From: Bacillus pseudomycoides DSM 12442
Lineage (GTDB): Bacteria; Bacillota; Bacilli; Bacillales; Bacillaceae_G
Reading direction: 5' to 3'
Length of the DNA stretch: 32,894 nt
Assembly: GCF_000161455.1 (NCBI RefSeq)
Contig: NZ_CM000745.1
Location: 2,344,559 to 2,377,452 of the forward strand
Part shown: one piece after another, positions 16,208 through 23,732 of the stretch
Layout: each line of letters opens with the position of its first letter
How positions within the stretch are numbered: the stretch's first letter is position 1
Made by a program: the position numbers and the translations under genes
The notes under the pieces: model-generated
The model's input: the letters and a program-made list of their open reading frames with translations, nothing else
What the model was told of the DNA's origin: nothing
The model's database searches: none

Positions 16208-17379
16208 CCGTTTAACACCCTTTCTGTAAAACGATTCAAACGAAGCGGTTCAATCGGAATTGATGTTTCTCTTTCGTTTAAGAGCTCTTCAATAACTTTC
16301 CCTGTAACTGCTGCGAGACTAATTCCATCCCCTTCATGTCCTGCAGCGATATAATAGTTTGGAATATGTTCTACTCGTGAAATGATCGGCAAATGATCTT
16401 CTGTCCATGGACGCAGGCCAGCGTAAGAACGAATAACCATCATATCTGCCATTTTCGGATAAAAACGAATCGCTCGATTCGCAATACACTTAATTACTTC
16501 GTTGTTTATCCTCGTATGAAATCCTACAAATTCTCTACTACTACCAATTAAAAAATTTTGACTTTCTGTTGGTTCAAACACGAGAGCTACACCGTATTTT
16601 TCAGTCAAAGCATCGACTTTCCGTTTCCCACCAAACTTAGAAATTAAATAACCAAATTCCATTACTTTGCGAGAGCCTACATGTTGTTGCCTTGAAGCTA
16701 CGATAATATGCCCTTTTCTTGGCTCAATCGGTATAGATAGGTCCAACATTTCTCCAATTTTAGGGGCCCATACTCCCGCTGCGTTCACAATTTGCTTTGC
16801 AGTAAACGTTCCATTTGTCGTTTCTACAATAAAGGAACCATCTATGGCTCTCCTCATTTCTTTTACTTCTGTATGCTTAAAAGATTTTGCCCCCAATTTT
16901 TTCGCTTCTGCAAGAAGTGAAAAAGCAAGGAGATACGGATTTACAGTCGAATCTGTTGCACATTCTAAACCACCTAATAAATCATCAGCGAAAAACGGTG
17001 ATTCTTCTCTTATGTCTTGTCTATCAAGCATCCGAAACGGTAAGCCAGCTTCTTTTTGACGATTCACCCATTTTTGAGCTGCCTCCATTTCCTCCTCTGA
17101 CTCACAGACAAGAATACTTCCTGGCGCTCGGTATTCAAACGAATGTTCCAATTCTTCACTTAATTCCGTTACTAATTTTTGACTTACTAGCGACATCTGA
17201 CTATCAAAGCCTGGGTCTTTATCAATGGCTAAAATGTTGCCGTCACACCGTGAAGACGTGCCACTGACAAATTCCCCCTTGTCAATGATTGTTACGTCTC
17301 TTCCATATTTTGAAGTGTAATAAGCAATAGAACAGCCAATAATTCCACCGCCTAGTATTAAAACGTCACAGTGTCTCAT
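16204..17379 (-). CDS. DAO-type FAD oxidoreductase, probable catalytic subunit of D-hydroxyproline dehydrogenase
   Basis: A 391-residue flavoprotein of the D-amino-acid oxidase superfamily. It has an N-terminal Rossmann motif LGGGIIG at 9-15, then D33 for the ribose, VNAAGVWAP at about 203-211, and the C-terminal FAD motif YYIAAGHEGDGIS. It resembles HcnC-like beta subunits that work with separate iron-sulphur and FAD/NAD subunits; just those are encoded on the other arm at 19295-21137. Likely reaction: cis-4-hydroxy-D-proline to 1-pyrroline-4-hydroxy-2-carboxylate. It is the first gene of the minus-strand operon, with AAGGAGG before ATG and a sigma-54 promoter about 40 bp upstream. Confidence 0.85.
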   Translation of the reverse strand: MRHCDVLILGGGIIGCSIAYYTSKYGRDVTIIDKGEFVSGTSSRCDGNILAIDKDPGFDSQMSLVSQKLVTELSEELEHSFEYRAPGSILVCESEEEMEAAQKWVNRQKEAGLPFRMLDRQDIREESPFFADDLLGGLECATDSTVNPYLLAFSLLAEAKKLGAKSFKHTEVKEMRRAIDGSFIVETTNGTFTAKQIVNAAGVWAPKIGEMLDLSIPIEPRKGHIIVASRQQHVGSRKVMEFGYLISKFGGKRKVDALTEKYGVALVFEPTESQNFLIGSSREFVGFHTRINNEVIKCIANRAIRFYPKMADMMVIRSYAGLRPWTEDHLPIISRVEHIPNYYIAAGHEGDGISLAAVTGKVIEELLNERETSIPIEPLRLNRFTERVLNG

Positions 17380-17419
17380 GCAGCCCCCTCCTTTCTTTCA
17401 AATCTCTCATCCTCTATTT

Positions 17420-17437
17420 ATGCAATTGGTATGCCAA
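17420..17437 (-). promoter_or_regulatory. Sigma-54 (-24/-12) promoter of the minus-strand operon
   Basis: Minus strand TTGGCATACCAATTGCAT fits TGGCA-N7-TTGC, with GG and GC exactly 10 nt apart. It lies 41 bp before the oxidase start and matches the promoter at 19240-19257 at 16 of 18 bases. Confidence 0.85.
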
Positions 17438-17487
17438 CTCAAAATATATTTATTTTCATATGTGAGAAAAATAGATGTAAAAATATT

Positions 17488-17515
17488 TTGAATTTAACAG
17501 AAATAAGTGTATTAT
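17488..17515 (+). promoter_or_regulatory. Possible sigma-A promoter of the activator gene
   Basis: TTGAAT and TATTAT with a 16-nt spacer, ending 44 bp before the activator start. Moderate match only. Confidence 0.4.
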
Positions 17516-17559
17516 TTTTTTATCAGTGTCTAAAATTTTTCACACTACAGGAGGATAAT

Positions 17560-19221
17560 ATGGCATTTTCATTCCCATCAATAAAAGAACTTATAAAATA
17601 TTTTTCAACAAATCATACATTCGACATAAGTCACATCAAACAAAAAAATGGCGAATTTTATTACCTTACTGCACATACGAAAGAATTACTTTGTGCAACT
17701 TTATATGAAGAAGACTCCTTCTCTAATTTAATCAAAGCATTTTCTAATCATTTTGCAGTCGTTATTCTCAATAAAACACAAGATCCAACACACTGTATAA
17801 CTGTTACCCAAATGGTCCCTTTTCTCTATAATTCTTACAATCAATTACAGGCATTTTACAATACCGTTCTTCAAACGACAGATTCTTCAGTTACTGTTAT
17901 CGACGATAATGAACGTGTTCGTACATGGACAGATGGAGCCGAAAAAATATTTTCAGTAAAACATGGAGACATTATCGGACAACCTATTACTCATTTTTTT
18001 GATTATAAAGATCTAGAAATTTTACAATCATTACATAAAGGAAAACGTATAGTAGCTCAGTATCATCAACCTCGCTCCGATCTATTTGTATTAATTAATT
18101 CAAATCCTGTTTATTGCGACAACAAAATTATCGGTGCAGTCGTTTCTGAAACGGATGTTACAAGTCAGGTTGTACTAAATGAAAAGTTATTTAATATGTC
18201 ACATGAAGTGCACCGCTTAGAACAAGAAGTAGCAAAATATAAAGACACATCCGATCCCTTTCATTCCATGAAAGGAAAGAGTGCTGTCATACAGAGAACG
18301 ATCCAATTGGCTAGGAAAGTTTGCTCTGTTAAATCGACCGTTTTAATACTAGGAGAAAGCGGTGTCGGAAAAGAAGTATTTGCGAAAGCGATTCATGAAG
18401 CAAGTGAGAAAGAAAATGCCCCTTTCATTTCGATTAACTGTGGTGCAATTCCAGAAGCATTATTTGAAAGTGAATTATTCGGCTATGAGCGCGGAGCTTT
18501 TTCTGGAGCGAATAGTAAAGGAAAGAAAGGCAAAATAGAACTTGCACAAGGTGGCACTTTATTTCTCGATGAAATAGGCGAAATGCCACTCGATATGCAA
18601 GTTAAGCTTTTGCGTGTACTGCAAGAACGAAAATATTATCGTGTCGGTGGAGAAAAAGAAATTAATATTGATTTTCGTGTTATTGCAGCTACAAATCGCA
18701 ATTTACAAGAAGAGATGAAAAAAGGAACATTTCGTGAAGATTTATATTATCGCTTAAATGTAGTTAGCTTACACATTCCACCATTACGTGAAAGACGAGA
18801 AGACATTATAGAATTAACCTATTCTTTTTTAAACGACTTTTCAATAAATTACAAAAGGCCAATTCATGATTTCCCCCCAGAAATTATGCACGAACTCCTT
18901 CATTACGATTGGCGGGGGAATATTCGCGAGCTGCGCAACGTTATAGAAAGACTCGTCGTATTTGCAACGGACGGCATTATAAAGCAAGAATATTTACCCT
19001 TTCATACAAACAGTACTCCAGAGGAAATAGCATCTCATTATTCATTAGTCAGTAACAACAACACGATTTTTTCCTTACAAGAAGAGATGGATCAACACGA
19101 GAAAAAAGTGATCAAAAGAGCTTTACGAATTTTAAATGGTAATAAATTAGAATGTGCGAAACAACTTGGTGTAACAAGAGCTACTTTATACAACCGCTTA
19201 AAAAGACTCGGGTTACAATAA
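17560..19221 (+). CDS. Sigma-54-dependent transcriptional activator (PAS, AAA+, Fis-type HTH)
   Basis: A 553-residue enhancer-binding protein. The start at 17560 is set by CAGGAGG 4 nt before ATG; the open frame upstream of it is non-coding. Domains: an N-terminal region of unknown type (1-95); PAS sensor at about 98-205; a short coiled linker; the AAA+ domain with Walker A GESGVGKE at 265-272, the sigma-54 contact loop GAFSGA at 312-317 (usual form GAFTGA) and Walker B TLFLDE at 333-338; and a Fis-type HTH at about 518-552 (CAKQLGVTRATLYNRLKRLG). It stands between two sigma-54 promoters and surely controls both arms of the hydroxyproline island. The inducer is probably hydroxyproline or an intermediate, by inference. 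Confidence 0.93.
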   Translation: MAFSFPSIKELIKYFSTNHTFDISHIKQKNGEFYYLTAHTKELLCATLYEEDSFSNLIKAFSNHFAVVILNKTQDPTHCITVTQMVPFLYNSYNQLQAFYNTVLQTTDSSVTVIDDNERVRTWTDGAEKIFSVKHGDIIGQPITHFFDYKDLEILQSLHKGKRIVAQYHQPRSDLFVLINSNPVYCDNKIIGAVVSETDVTSQVVLNEKLFNMSHEVHRLEQEVAKYKDTSDPFHSMKGKSAVIQRTIQLARKVCSVKSTVLILGESGVGKEVFAKAIHEASEKENAPFISINCGAIPEALFESELFGYERGAFSGANSKGKKGKIELAQGGTLFLDEIGEMPLDMQVKLLRVLQERKYYRVGGEKEINIDFRVIAATNRNLQEEMKKGTFREDLYYRLNVVSLHIPPLRERREDIIELTYSFLNDFSINYKRPIHDFPPEIMHELLHYDWRGNIRELRNVIERLVVFATDGIIKQEYLPFHTNSTPEEIASHYSLVSNNNTIFSLQEEMDQHEKKVIKRALRILNGNKLECAKQLGVTRATLYNRLKRLGLQ

Positions 19222-19239
19222 AACCTCCCCTCCTCTATA

Positions 19240-19257
19240 TTGGCATACCTTTTGCAT
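19240..19257 (+). promoter_or_regulatory. Sigma-54 (-24/-12) promoter of the plus-strand arm
   Basis: TTGGCATACCTTTTGCAT, with GG and GC 10 nt apart, lies 37 bp before the first gene. Strong consensus match. Confidence 0.88.
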
Positions 19258-19294
19258 TATAATTTTTGTAAACCGAACTAGAGGAGGAATATAC

Positions 19295-19567
19295 ATGTCT
19301 AATAAAGAGAATTTAATTATTTGTCGTTGTGAAGAAGTTACATACGGACAACTTCAATCGACAATTACTGCATATAATTGCTCGGCTCGGGAGCTAAAAC
19401 TAAGAACACGTGCTGGGATGGGCTTTTGCGGGGGGCGTACATGTAGAACGACAATAGATCGAATGATAGAAATTGCAAATCCTGGAACATCACCTCATGA
19501 GATTCCATTAAAATATCAACCACCAATACGCGCAGTAACTTTTGGAGCGGTAGGTGAAAAGCAATGA
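19295..19567 (+). CDS. BFD-like [2Fe-2S]-binding subunit
   Basis: A 90-residue protein with cysteines C10, C12, C45 and C50 (CxC then CxxxxC), the ligand pattern of bacterioferritin-associated-ferredoxin-like domains. In many HcnB- or SoxA-type alpha subunits this module is fused at the C-terminus; here it is separate and encoded first. It probably carries electrons within the D-hydroxyproline dehydrogenase complex. AGAGGAGG precedes the ATG, and the stop overlaps the next start (ATGA). Confidence 0.82.
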   Translation: MSNKENLIICRCEEVTYGQLQSTITAYNCSARELKLRTRAGMGFCGGRTCRTTIDRMIEIANPGTSPHEIPLKYQPPIRAVTFGAVGEKQ

Positions 19568-19896
19568 ATAGAATTTTACATCATCCTATTTTAGGAAACT
19601 TAGACGATAGAAAACGTATTTCATTTCAATTTAACGATAAAGAATACGAAGCATATGAAAATGAAACGATTGCTGCTGCCCTTCTTGCAAATGGAATTAG
19701 AACGTTACGCGTTCACGAAGATAGTGGTACACCTAGAGGAATTTACTGTAACATTGGACATTGTTCTGAATGCCGCGTAACAGTTAATAATCAAATGAAC
19801 GTCCGAGCGTGCTTAACTGTTGTAGAAAACGAAATGATTGTTGAAAGTGGGAAACAGCATCCAAATATTATTAGAAAGATGGTGGAAAAGCGATGA
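19564..19896 (+). CDS. [2Fe-2S] ferredoxin-like subunit (HcnA type)
   Basis: A 110-residue protein of the (2Fe-2S)-binding family found in HcnA and SoxX-type subunits. The ligands are C62, C67, C70 and C83 (YCNIGHCSEC, then RAC). It is a small electron-transfer subunit and is overlapped by 4 nt at both ends, so is coupled to its neighbours. Predicted to join the DAO-type flavoprotein to the FAD/NAD subunit of D-hydroxyproline dehydrogenase. Confidence 0.85.
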   Translation: MNRILHHPILGNLDDRKRISFQFNDKEYEAYENETIAAALLANGIRTLRVHEDSGTPRGIYCNIGHCSECRVTVNNQMNVRACLTVVENEMIVESGKQHPNIIRKMVEKR

Positions 19897-21137
19897 TGGA
19901 TGTAATTGTAATTGGCGCGGGACCAGCAGGATTAGCTGGTGCAATTGCTTGTGCTAGTTCTGGACTTAACGTACTTGTTATTGATGAATTTATGAAGCCT
20001 GGCGGACGATTGTTAGGACAATTACATCAAGAACCAACTGGAGAATGGTGGAACGGAATAAAAGAATCCGAACGCCTTCATCAAGATGCAAAAGCACTCT
20101 CAGTAGATATTCGATGCGGTGTGTCAGTATACAATTTAGAAAAAGACGAAAACATTTGGTATGTACATACAAGCATAGGTACAATTGAAGCAGACTTTGT
20201 ACTACTTGCTACCGGGGCTGCTGAATACTCTATCCCACTTCCTGGCTGGACTCTTCCAGGAGTCATGTCAATTGGCGCTGCTCAAGTTATGACAAATGTT
20301 CATAGAGTCCAAGTTGGGAAAAAAGGAATTATTATCGGAGCCAATATTTTATCATTTGCAATTTTAAATGAATTACAACTAGCTGGTATTACTGTTGATC
20401 ATATCGTACTCCCTGAAAAGGGTGACCTTAGCCAAAAAGCTGGTGAACCAGAGGAAGTTTTAAAGTCACTATTAAACGCTGCCCACCTTGCCCCATCAGC
20501 TTTACTACGCATCGGAAGTCGCTTTATGAAACATGACTGGATTCGAAAAGCTGGTTTAACCTTTTATCCGAATAACGGTATAAAAATAAATGGTACACCA
20601 CTCCACCTTCGCAAAGCTGCAATTGAAATTATCGGAACGGATAAAGTAGAGGGTGTTCGTGTTGCTAACATTGATTCGAAAGGAAATATTATAAAAGGAT
20701 CAGAAGAAATATATGAAGCAGACTTTGTTTGTATCGCAGGAGGATTATATCCACTTGCAGAGCTCGCTGCCGTAGCAGGATGCCCATTCCATTACATTCC
20801 TGAACTGGGTGGACATGTCCCATTCCATTCAGAGACAATGGAAACCCCTCTTCACGGATTATTTGTAGCTGGAAATATTACTGGAATTGAAAGTGGGAAA
20901 ATTGCTATGGCGCAAGGAACTGTTGCCGGTCTTTCAATTGTTAAGCATGCTTGTACAGAATTAAACTCAGTCGGACAACAATTACAGCAAGCTATCCAGA
21001 ATGTCCAGGCTGTCCGCGAACAAGCTGCAATTCAATTTAACCCAATGGTTACCGCTGGTAGACGTAAAATGAATGAACTTTGGAGTCATTTTTGTTTAAA
21101 TCAGGATGATCAAAATCCGCCTCAAGAAGTTATATAA
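19893..21137 (+). CDS. FAD/NAD(P)-binding oxidoreductase subunit (HcnB type)
   Basis: A 414-residue two-dinucleotide-fold flavoprotein. It has the FAD motif VIGAGPAGLAGA at 6-17, PGGRLLGQ near 36-43, a second nucleotide fold at KKGIIIGANILS (about 145-156), and the C-terminal FAD motif GLFVAGNITGIESGKIA. It resembles the alpha subunit of HcnABC-type amino-acid dehydrogenases, but is shorter because the BFD iron-sulphur module is a separate gene. Likely role: electron transfer in D-hydroxyproline dehydrogenase. The second motif GANIL lacks one usual glycine, so NAD(P) binding is doubtful. Confidence 0.85.
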   Translation: MMDVIVIGAGPAGLAGAIACASSGLNVLVIDEFMKPGGRLLGQLHQEPTGEWWNGIKESERLHQDAKALSVDIRCGVSVYNLEKDENIWYVHTSIGTIEADFVLLATGAAEYSIPLPGWTLPGVMSIGAAQVMTNVHRVQVGKKGIIIGANILSFAILNELQLAGITVDHIVLPEKGDLSQKAGEPEEVLKSLLNAAHLAPSALLRIGSRFMKHDWIRKAGLTFYPNNGIKINGTPLHLRKAAIEIIGTDKVEGVRVANIDSKGNIIKGSEEIYEADFVCIAGGLYPLAELAAVAGCPFHYIPELGGHVPFHSETMETPLHGLFVAGNITGIESGKIAMAQGTVAGLSIVKHACTELNSVGQQLQQAIQNVQAVREQAAIQFNPMVTAGRRKMNELWSHFCLNQDDQNPPQEVI

Positions 21138-21155
21138 TTCATTGCCTAGAGAATA

Positions 21156-21176
21156 GTGCCCAGCTTAGCTGGGCAC
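21156..21176 (+). terminator. GC-rich hairpin after the plus-strand arm
   Basis: GTGCCCAGC and GCTGGGCAC form a perfect 9-bp stem with a 3-nt loop, but no T run follows. It may protect the 3' end rather than terminate. Confidence 0.4.
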
Positions 21177-21249
21177 ACAAATGAAGAAGTAAAGGTATTC
21201 ACCCTTACTTAACTACTAGGTTCATTATTTCATTAAAAATGTGCATACT

Positions 21250-21287
21250 AAAAGGAGCTGTTGAAATTAATCTCAACAGCTCCTTTT
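21250..21287. terminator. Bidirectional terminator between convergent genes
   Basis: A perfect 15-bp stem (AAAAGGAGCTGTTGA with TCAACAGCTCCTTTT), loop of 8 nt, with T runs on both strands. It serves the plus-strand arm and the minus-strand DUF2653 gene. Confidence 0.85.
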
Positions 21288-21289
21288 GA

Positions 21290-21598
21290 CTACTCATCCG
21301 AGTTATTTAAATTCGCCAATGCGAAAATACCTTCTTCATCATCTAACTCAAGCTGTAACCTTGCCGCAAACGGATTGACATTGTATTCCCTATCAAGCCA
21401 TAAGCGAAGTGCTTCAATTAAGTTTGCTTGAATTAAAATTTGCCTGCGACCATTTACTTCTACTTCAGCAGAAAAACCATAGTCATCATCATACATTAGT
21501 TCAACTAAAACTGCTTCTGGGCCAACTTGTCGCTTTTCTGCGATATACACACATAGTGCGTTTATCAGCTCTTGTTCAGAAATTTTTATCGTTTCCAT
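21290..21598 (-). CDS. DUF2653 (YxcD-like) protein
   Basis: A 102-residue acidic soluble protein with a short helix (QELINALCVYIAEKR), then GPEAVLVELMYDDDYGFSAE and a tail of Asp/Glu. This pattern matches the Bacillus YxcD/DUF2653 family of unknown function. It overlaps the upstream membrane-protein gene by 13 nt, so the two are co-translated and may function together. Confidence 0.7.
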   Translation of the reverse strand: METIKISEQELINALCVYIAEKRQVGPEAVLVELMYDDDYGFSAEVEVNGRRQILIQANLIEALRLWLDREYNVNPFAARLQLELDDEEGIFALANLNNSDE

Positions 21599-22035
21599 AC
21601 TGCTTCTTCTGCCTGTTTCTTACGTTGATTTTTGAAATATTTAAATGCTCGAATCGCTAACATTACGATACCAGCCATTACTAGCATATTTACCATGAAC
21701 GCTAATACAGAACCAAGTGCTCCCATGTTTGCAAATAAACTTCCCATTAGTAGACCACCAAGACCACCTAGTAATAAACCTTTCATAAAGCTCCCTTTAT
21801 TACTCTTCGGTGCTGTGTTTGATGCTTTTGTTTTTGTATCAGGGTTTGTTTTCTGTGCATTCACATTAGAATCTTTTTTGTTTAAATCAACTTTTGATTT
21901 TTGTCCTGAACTTGGTGTAAATGATTTTTGACCTGACTTGTAACTTTTCGCTGCCGCATGATCTACGAAAACAAAGCTACTAGCCCCAAAAACAACCATT
22001 AATGCAGTCATTACTGTAACGATTTTTTTCAACAT
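21586..22035 (-). CDS. Secreted or membrane-anchored protein with Gly-rich hydrophobic hairpin
   Basis: 149 residues. A signal peptide at 1-29 (KK then a hydrophobic core, cut near AAAK), a Ser/Lys/Asn-rich linker at 30-80, and a long hydrophobic region at about 84-132 containing GLLLGGLGGLLMGSLF, then a basic tail. The Gly-rich segment recalls Tim44-like membrane proteins of Gram-positives, but no Tim44 domain follows. Function unknown. Its promoter has TTGCTT-17-TATAAT and an operator shared with the divergent DUF1836 gene. A stable hairpin lies in its leader (22072-22107). Confidence 0.7.
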   Translation of the reverse strand: MLKKIVTVMTALMVVFGASSFVFVDHAAAKSYKSGQKSFTPSSGQKSKVDLNKKDSNVNAQKTNPDTKTKASNTAPKSNKGSFMKGLLLGGLGGLLMGSLFANMGALGSVLAFMVNMLVMAGIVMLAIRAFKYFKNQRKKQAEEAVWKR

Positions 22036-22071
22036 ATTATATCCATTCTCCTTTTACTATAGATATATGTG

Positions 22072-22107
22072 AAATCTATCTTTCTTTAAAATAAGAATGA
22101 TAGATTT
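22072..22107 (-). other. Leader hairpin upstream of the Gly-rich membrane protein gene
   Basis: AAATCTATC and GATAGATTT pair perfectly, with an inner TTCTT/AAGAA stem and a 6-nt loop. It lies in the 5' leader, about 35 nt before the start; possibly it stabilises the message or blocks read-through. Confidence 0.45.
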
Positions 22108-22122
22108 ATTTTAAAGTTAAAC

Positions 22123-22157
22123 AAAAAGTTCTTATGAACCTATTATATGAACTTTTT
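22123..22157. promoter_or_regulatory. Operator region of the minus-strand promoter
   Basis: Outer arms AAAAAGTTC and GAACTTTTT form a perfect 9-bp inverted repeat. Inside it, the minus strand reads GTTCATAAGAAC (22139 to 22128), the same core as the copy at 22265-22276. Confidence 0.55.
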
Positions 22158-22170
22158 CTATAATAAGCAA
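22142..22170 (-). promoter_or_regulatory. Sigma-A promoter of the Gly-rich membrane protein/DUF2653 pair
   Basis: Minus strand TTGCTT (22170-22165), 17-nt spacer, TATAAT (22147-22142). Two nt after the -10 comes GTTCATAAGAAC. Confidence 0.7.
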
Positions 22171-22233
22171 GTGTTATTTATTTAACTTTATTAACAATTT
22201 ATAAAATGACAGGAAAAATAATGAAAAACAGAA

Positions 22234-22262
22234 TTGACTTTACAAGCAACAAAACATATTAT
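22234..22262 (+). promoter_or_regulatory. Sigma-A promoter of the DUF1836 gene
   Basis: TTGACT, 17-nt spacer, TATTAT. The operator AAGTTCATAAGAACTT (22263-22278) follows the -10 directly and covers the likely start point. Confidence 0.75.
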
Positions 22263-22278
22263 AAGTTCATAAGAACTT
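22263..22278. promoter_or_regulatory. Operator copy at the DUF1836 promoter
   Basis: AAGTTC-ATAA-GAACTT, perfect 6-bp arms. The core GTTCATAAGAACTTTT recurs at the same distance from the -10 of the divergent promoter. Confidence 0.6.
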
Positions 22279-22300
22279 TTATAATTTTGGAGGTGAAAAG

Positions 22301-23065
22301 ATGGAAACATTTCATCTCACACGAAACGAAATGGCAATGCTCCTTCTTTCTCTTAGAGGATGGAATGCAAAAAAGCCTCTCGTTATTTTACAAGAAGCTT
22401 GGGCAAAGTCACATAAAAAAGATATTGAATGTGGACAAAGTGTTACAGCTTTTATTACAACCGCTCTTTCACCTATTTTTGAAAAGCTCATTAAAATTGA
22501 AGATACAGATATTGGCTTTTCTTTAAATGAGATCGTTGCGCTTGGTAATCAAATTGAAAATACCAGTTTTTCTGTAACAGCTATGCAAAACTGGGTAAAA
22601 CGAGATATAAAAGAAATGATTGGTTCACCACAAAAAGGAAAAAAATATTCTATCGAACAAGCAGCTTTATTATTCATTGTTGAAGATTTAAAAACAGCAC
22701 TTGATTTTGAATCCATTCGTAAGCTGTTAAGACTCATCGTAAATGATCCAGCAGATCGAAGTGATGATTTAATCAATCCTGTTCATTTATACGTCGCTTA
22801 TTCTTCTTTATTTGAGGAATTGAATCAAGGTGGTTGTTTACAATTAAACGCGACTGATACCATTCGTACAATTGAAAATATTGTAAAAGAAAAAGCAGAT
22901 AAAATCGCAAGTCAGTTTGATCAAATCAACAATGAGCAACGAGAAGCCATTCGTAATGCGATTATTATCGCAACACTTTCTGTACATACGGCATATGTAC
23001 AAATGTTAGCGAAACGCTATGTTTCTGCAACATTATTTTTACAAAATTTAGATGTAAAGCCATAA
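22301..23065 (+). CDS. DUF1836-domain protein, probable DNA-binding regulator
   Basis: A 254-residue protein matching DUF1836 by AMQNWVKRDIKEMIGSP at about 94-110 and KKYSIEQAALLFIVEDLK. These segments resemble the two helices and wing of a MerR-like DNA-binding domain. The rest is helical. GGAGGTGAAAAG precedes the ATG. The gene sits behind an operator-covered promoter that shares its operator with the divergent gene pair, which suggests autoregulation and control of its neighbours. The family has no well-known biochemical role that I can cite; the regulator role is inferred. Confidence 0.75.
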   Translation: METFHLTRNEMAMLLLSLRGWNAKKPLVILQEAWAKSHKKDIECGQSVTAFITTALSPIFEKLIKIEDTDIGFSLNEIVALGNQIENTSFSVTAMQNWVKRDIKEMIGSPQKGKKYSIEQAALLFIVEDLKTALDFESIRKLLRLIVNDPADRSDDLINPVHLYVAYSSLFEELNQGGCLQLNATDTIRTIENIVKEKADKIASQFDQINNEQREAIRNAIIIATLSVHTAYVQMLAKRYVSATLFLQNLDVKP

Positions 23066-23097
23066 AAAAAGAGGAGCGCTTTGCGCTCCTCTTTTTT
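23065..23097. terminator. Strong bidirectional terminator
   Basis: A 15-bp perfect stem ending in GAGGAGCGC/GCGCTCCTC with a TTT loop, A6 before and T6 after, directly at the DUF1836 stop. It also serves the minus-strand gene at 23110. Confidence 0.9.
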
Positions 23098-23109
23098 AGA
23101 ACTTTTGTA

Positions 23110-23424
23110 TTACAAGTAATATACACTCTCTCTCCGCAATAAATGAACTACATCTTGAATATACTTTGAAGTCTTTAAAATATCATCAAAATAATAGTTT
23201 CTCTTCATAAAAATATTAAGATTCTTATTCTCAGTTAAAATTCCAAATACGCACCTTTCTTTATAGATCACAAAATCTTCTTTCATCTCTCCTTCCCACT
23301 TTAAATTTTGAAAGGGAAGAAGAGATAATTGTACTAATTCTGCCATTTCAACAATTTTTAAAGTAGTAAAATACTGTATTTCATCTAATATTACTTCATT
23401 AATTAAGCAAAGAAAATCTCCCAC
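23110..23424 (-). CDS. Hypothetical protein
   Basis: Unrecognised; 104 residues from a GTG start with a weak AGAAGAAGAG ahead of it. The composition is that of a soluble alpha/beta protein: KEDFVIYKERCVFGILTENK in the middle and a helical C-terminus (YIQDVVHLLRRESVYYL). An internal ATG at residue 27 is an alternative start, also without a clear binding site. It ends 13 bp before a shared terminator. It may be a 5'-truncated gene. Confidence 0.45.
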   Translation of the reverse strand: MGDFLCLINEVILDEIQYFTTLKIVEMAELVQLSLLPFQNLKWEGEMKEDFVIYKERCVFGILTENKNLNIFMKRNYYFDDILKTSKYIQDVVHLLRRESVYYL

Positions 23425-23732
23425 TGTTCGCTCTTCTTCTCTCTTTTAAAAGAAACTTTGTAATACTAGGGCTATGAACTGAAGTTTTTTCTTCTTTTAT
23501 CTACTAAAAAAACAGCTCACTTACAAGATGAGAAATTTCTAATATACTTTTCATTCTATCTCCATCAAACTTTCACACGGCTCTAATTTCTACGCTTTAC
23601 TATAAGTAATACAAACACAAAGGAGATGGTGAAGCTAAAATAAAATTTCAAATTTGTACGTTATGATCGTTATGCAAATCTCATTTTTTCCAGTTATGAA
23701 AGAAACACAACTATATGGCAGGAGGTGAGAAT
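23425..23732. other. Gap without a convincing gene
   Basis: AT-rich. On the minus strand, ATG at 23554 behind GGAGATAGA opens only 16 codons (MKSILEISHLVSELFF) before a stop at a run of seven T; this may be the start of a lost gene. The rest should hold the promoter of the membrane protein/PspA pair, perhaps near CTTTACTATAAG (about 23596-23607). Confidence 0.4.

Noticed and set aside
23504..23554. MKSILEISHLVSELFF frame with GGAGATAGA, stopping at a run of seven T; tested as a frameshifted start of the gene at 23110-23424
   Set aside because: Shifting by one base in either direction soon meets further stops and does not join the downstream frame.
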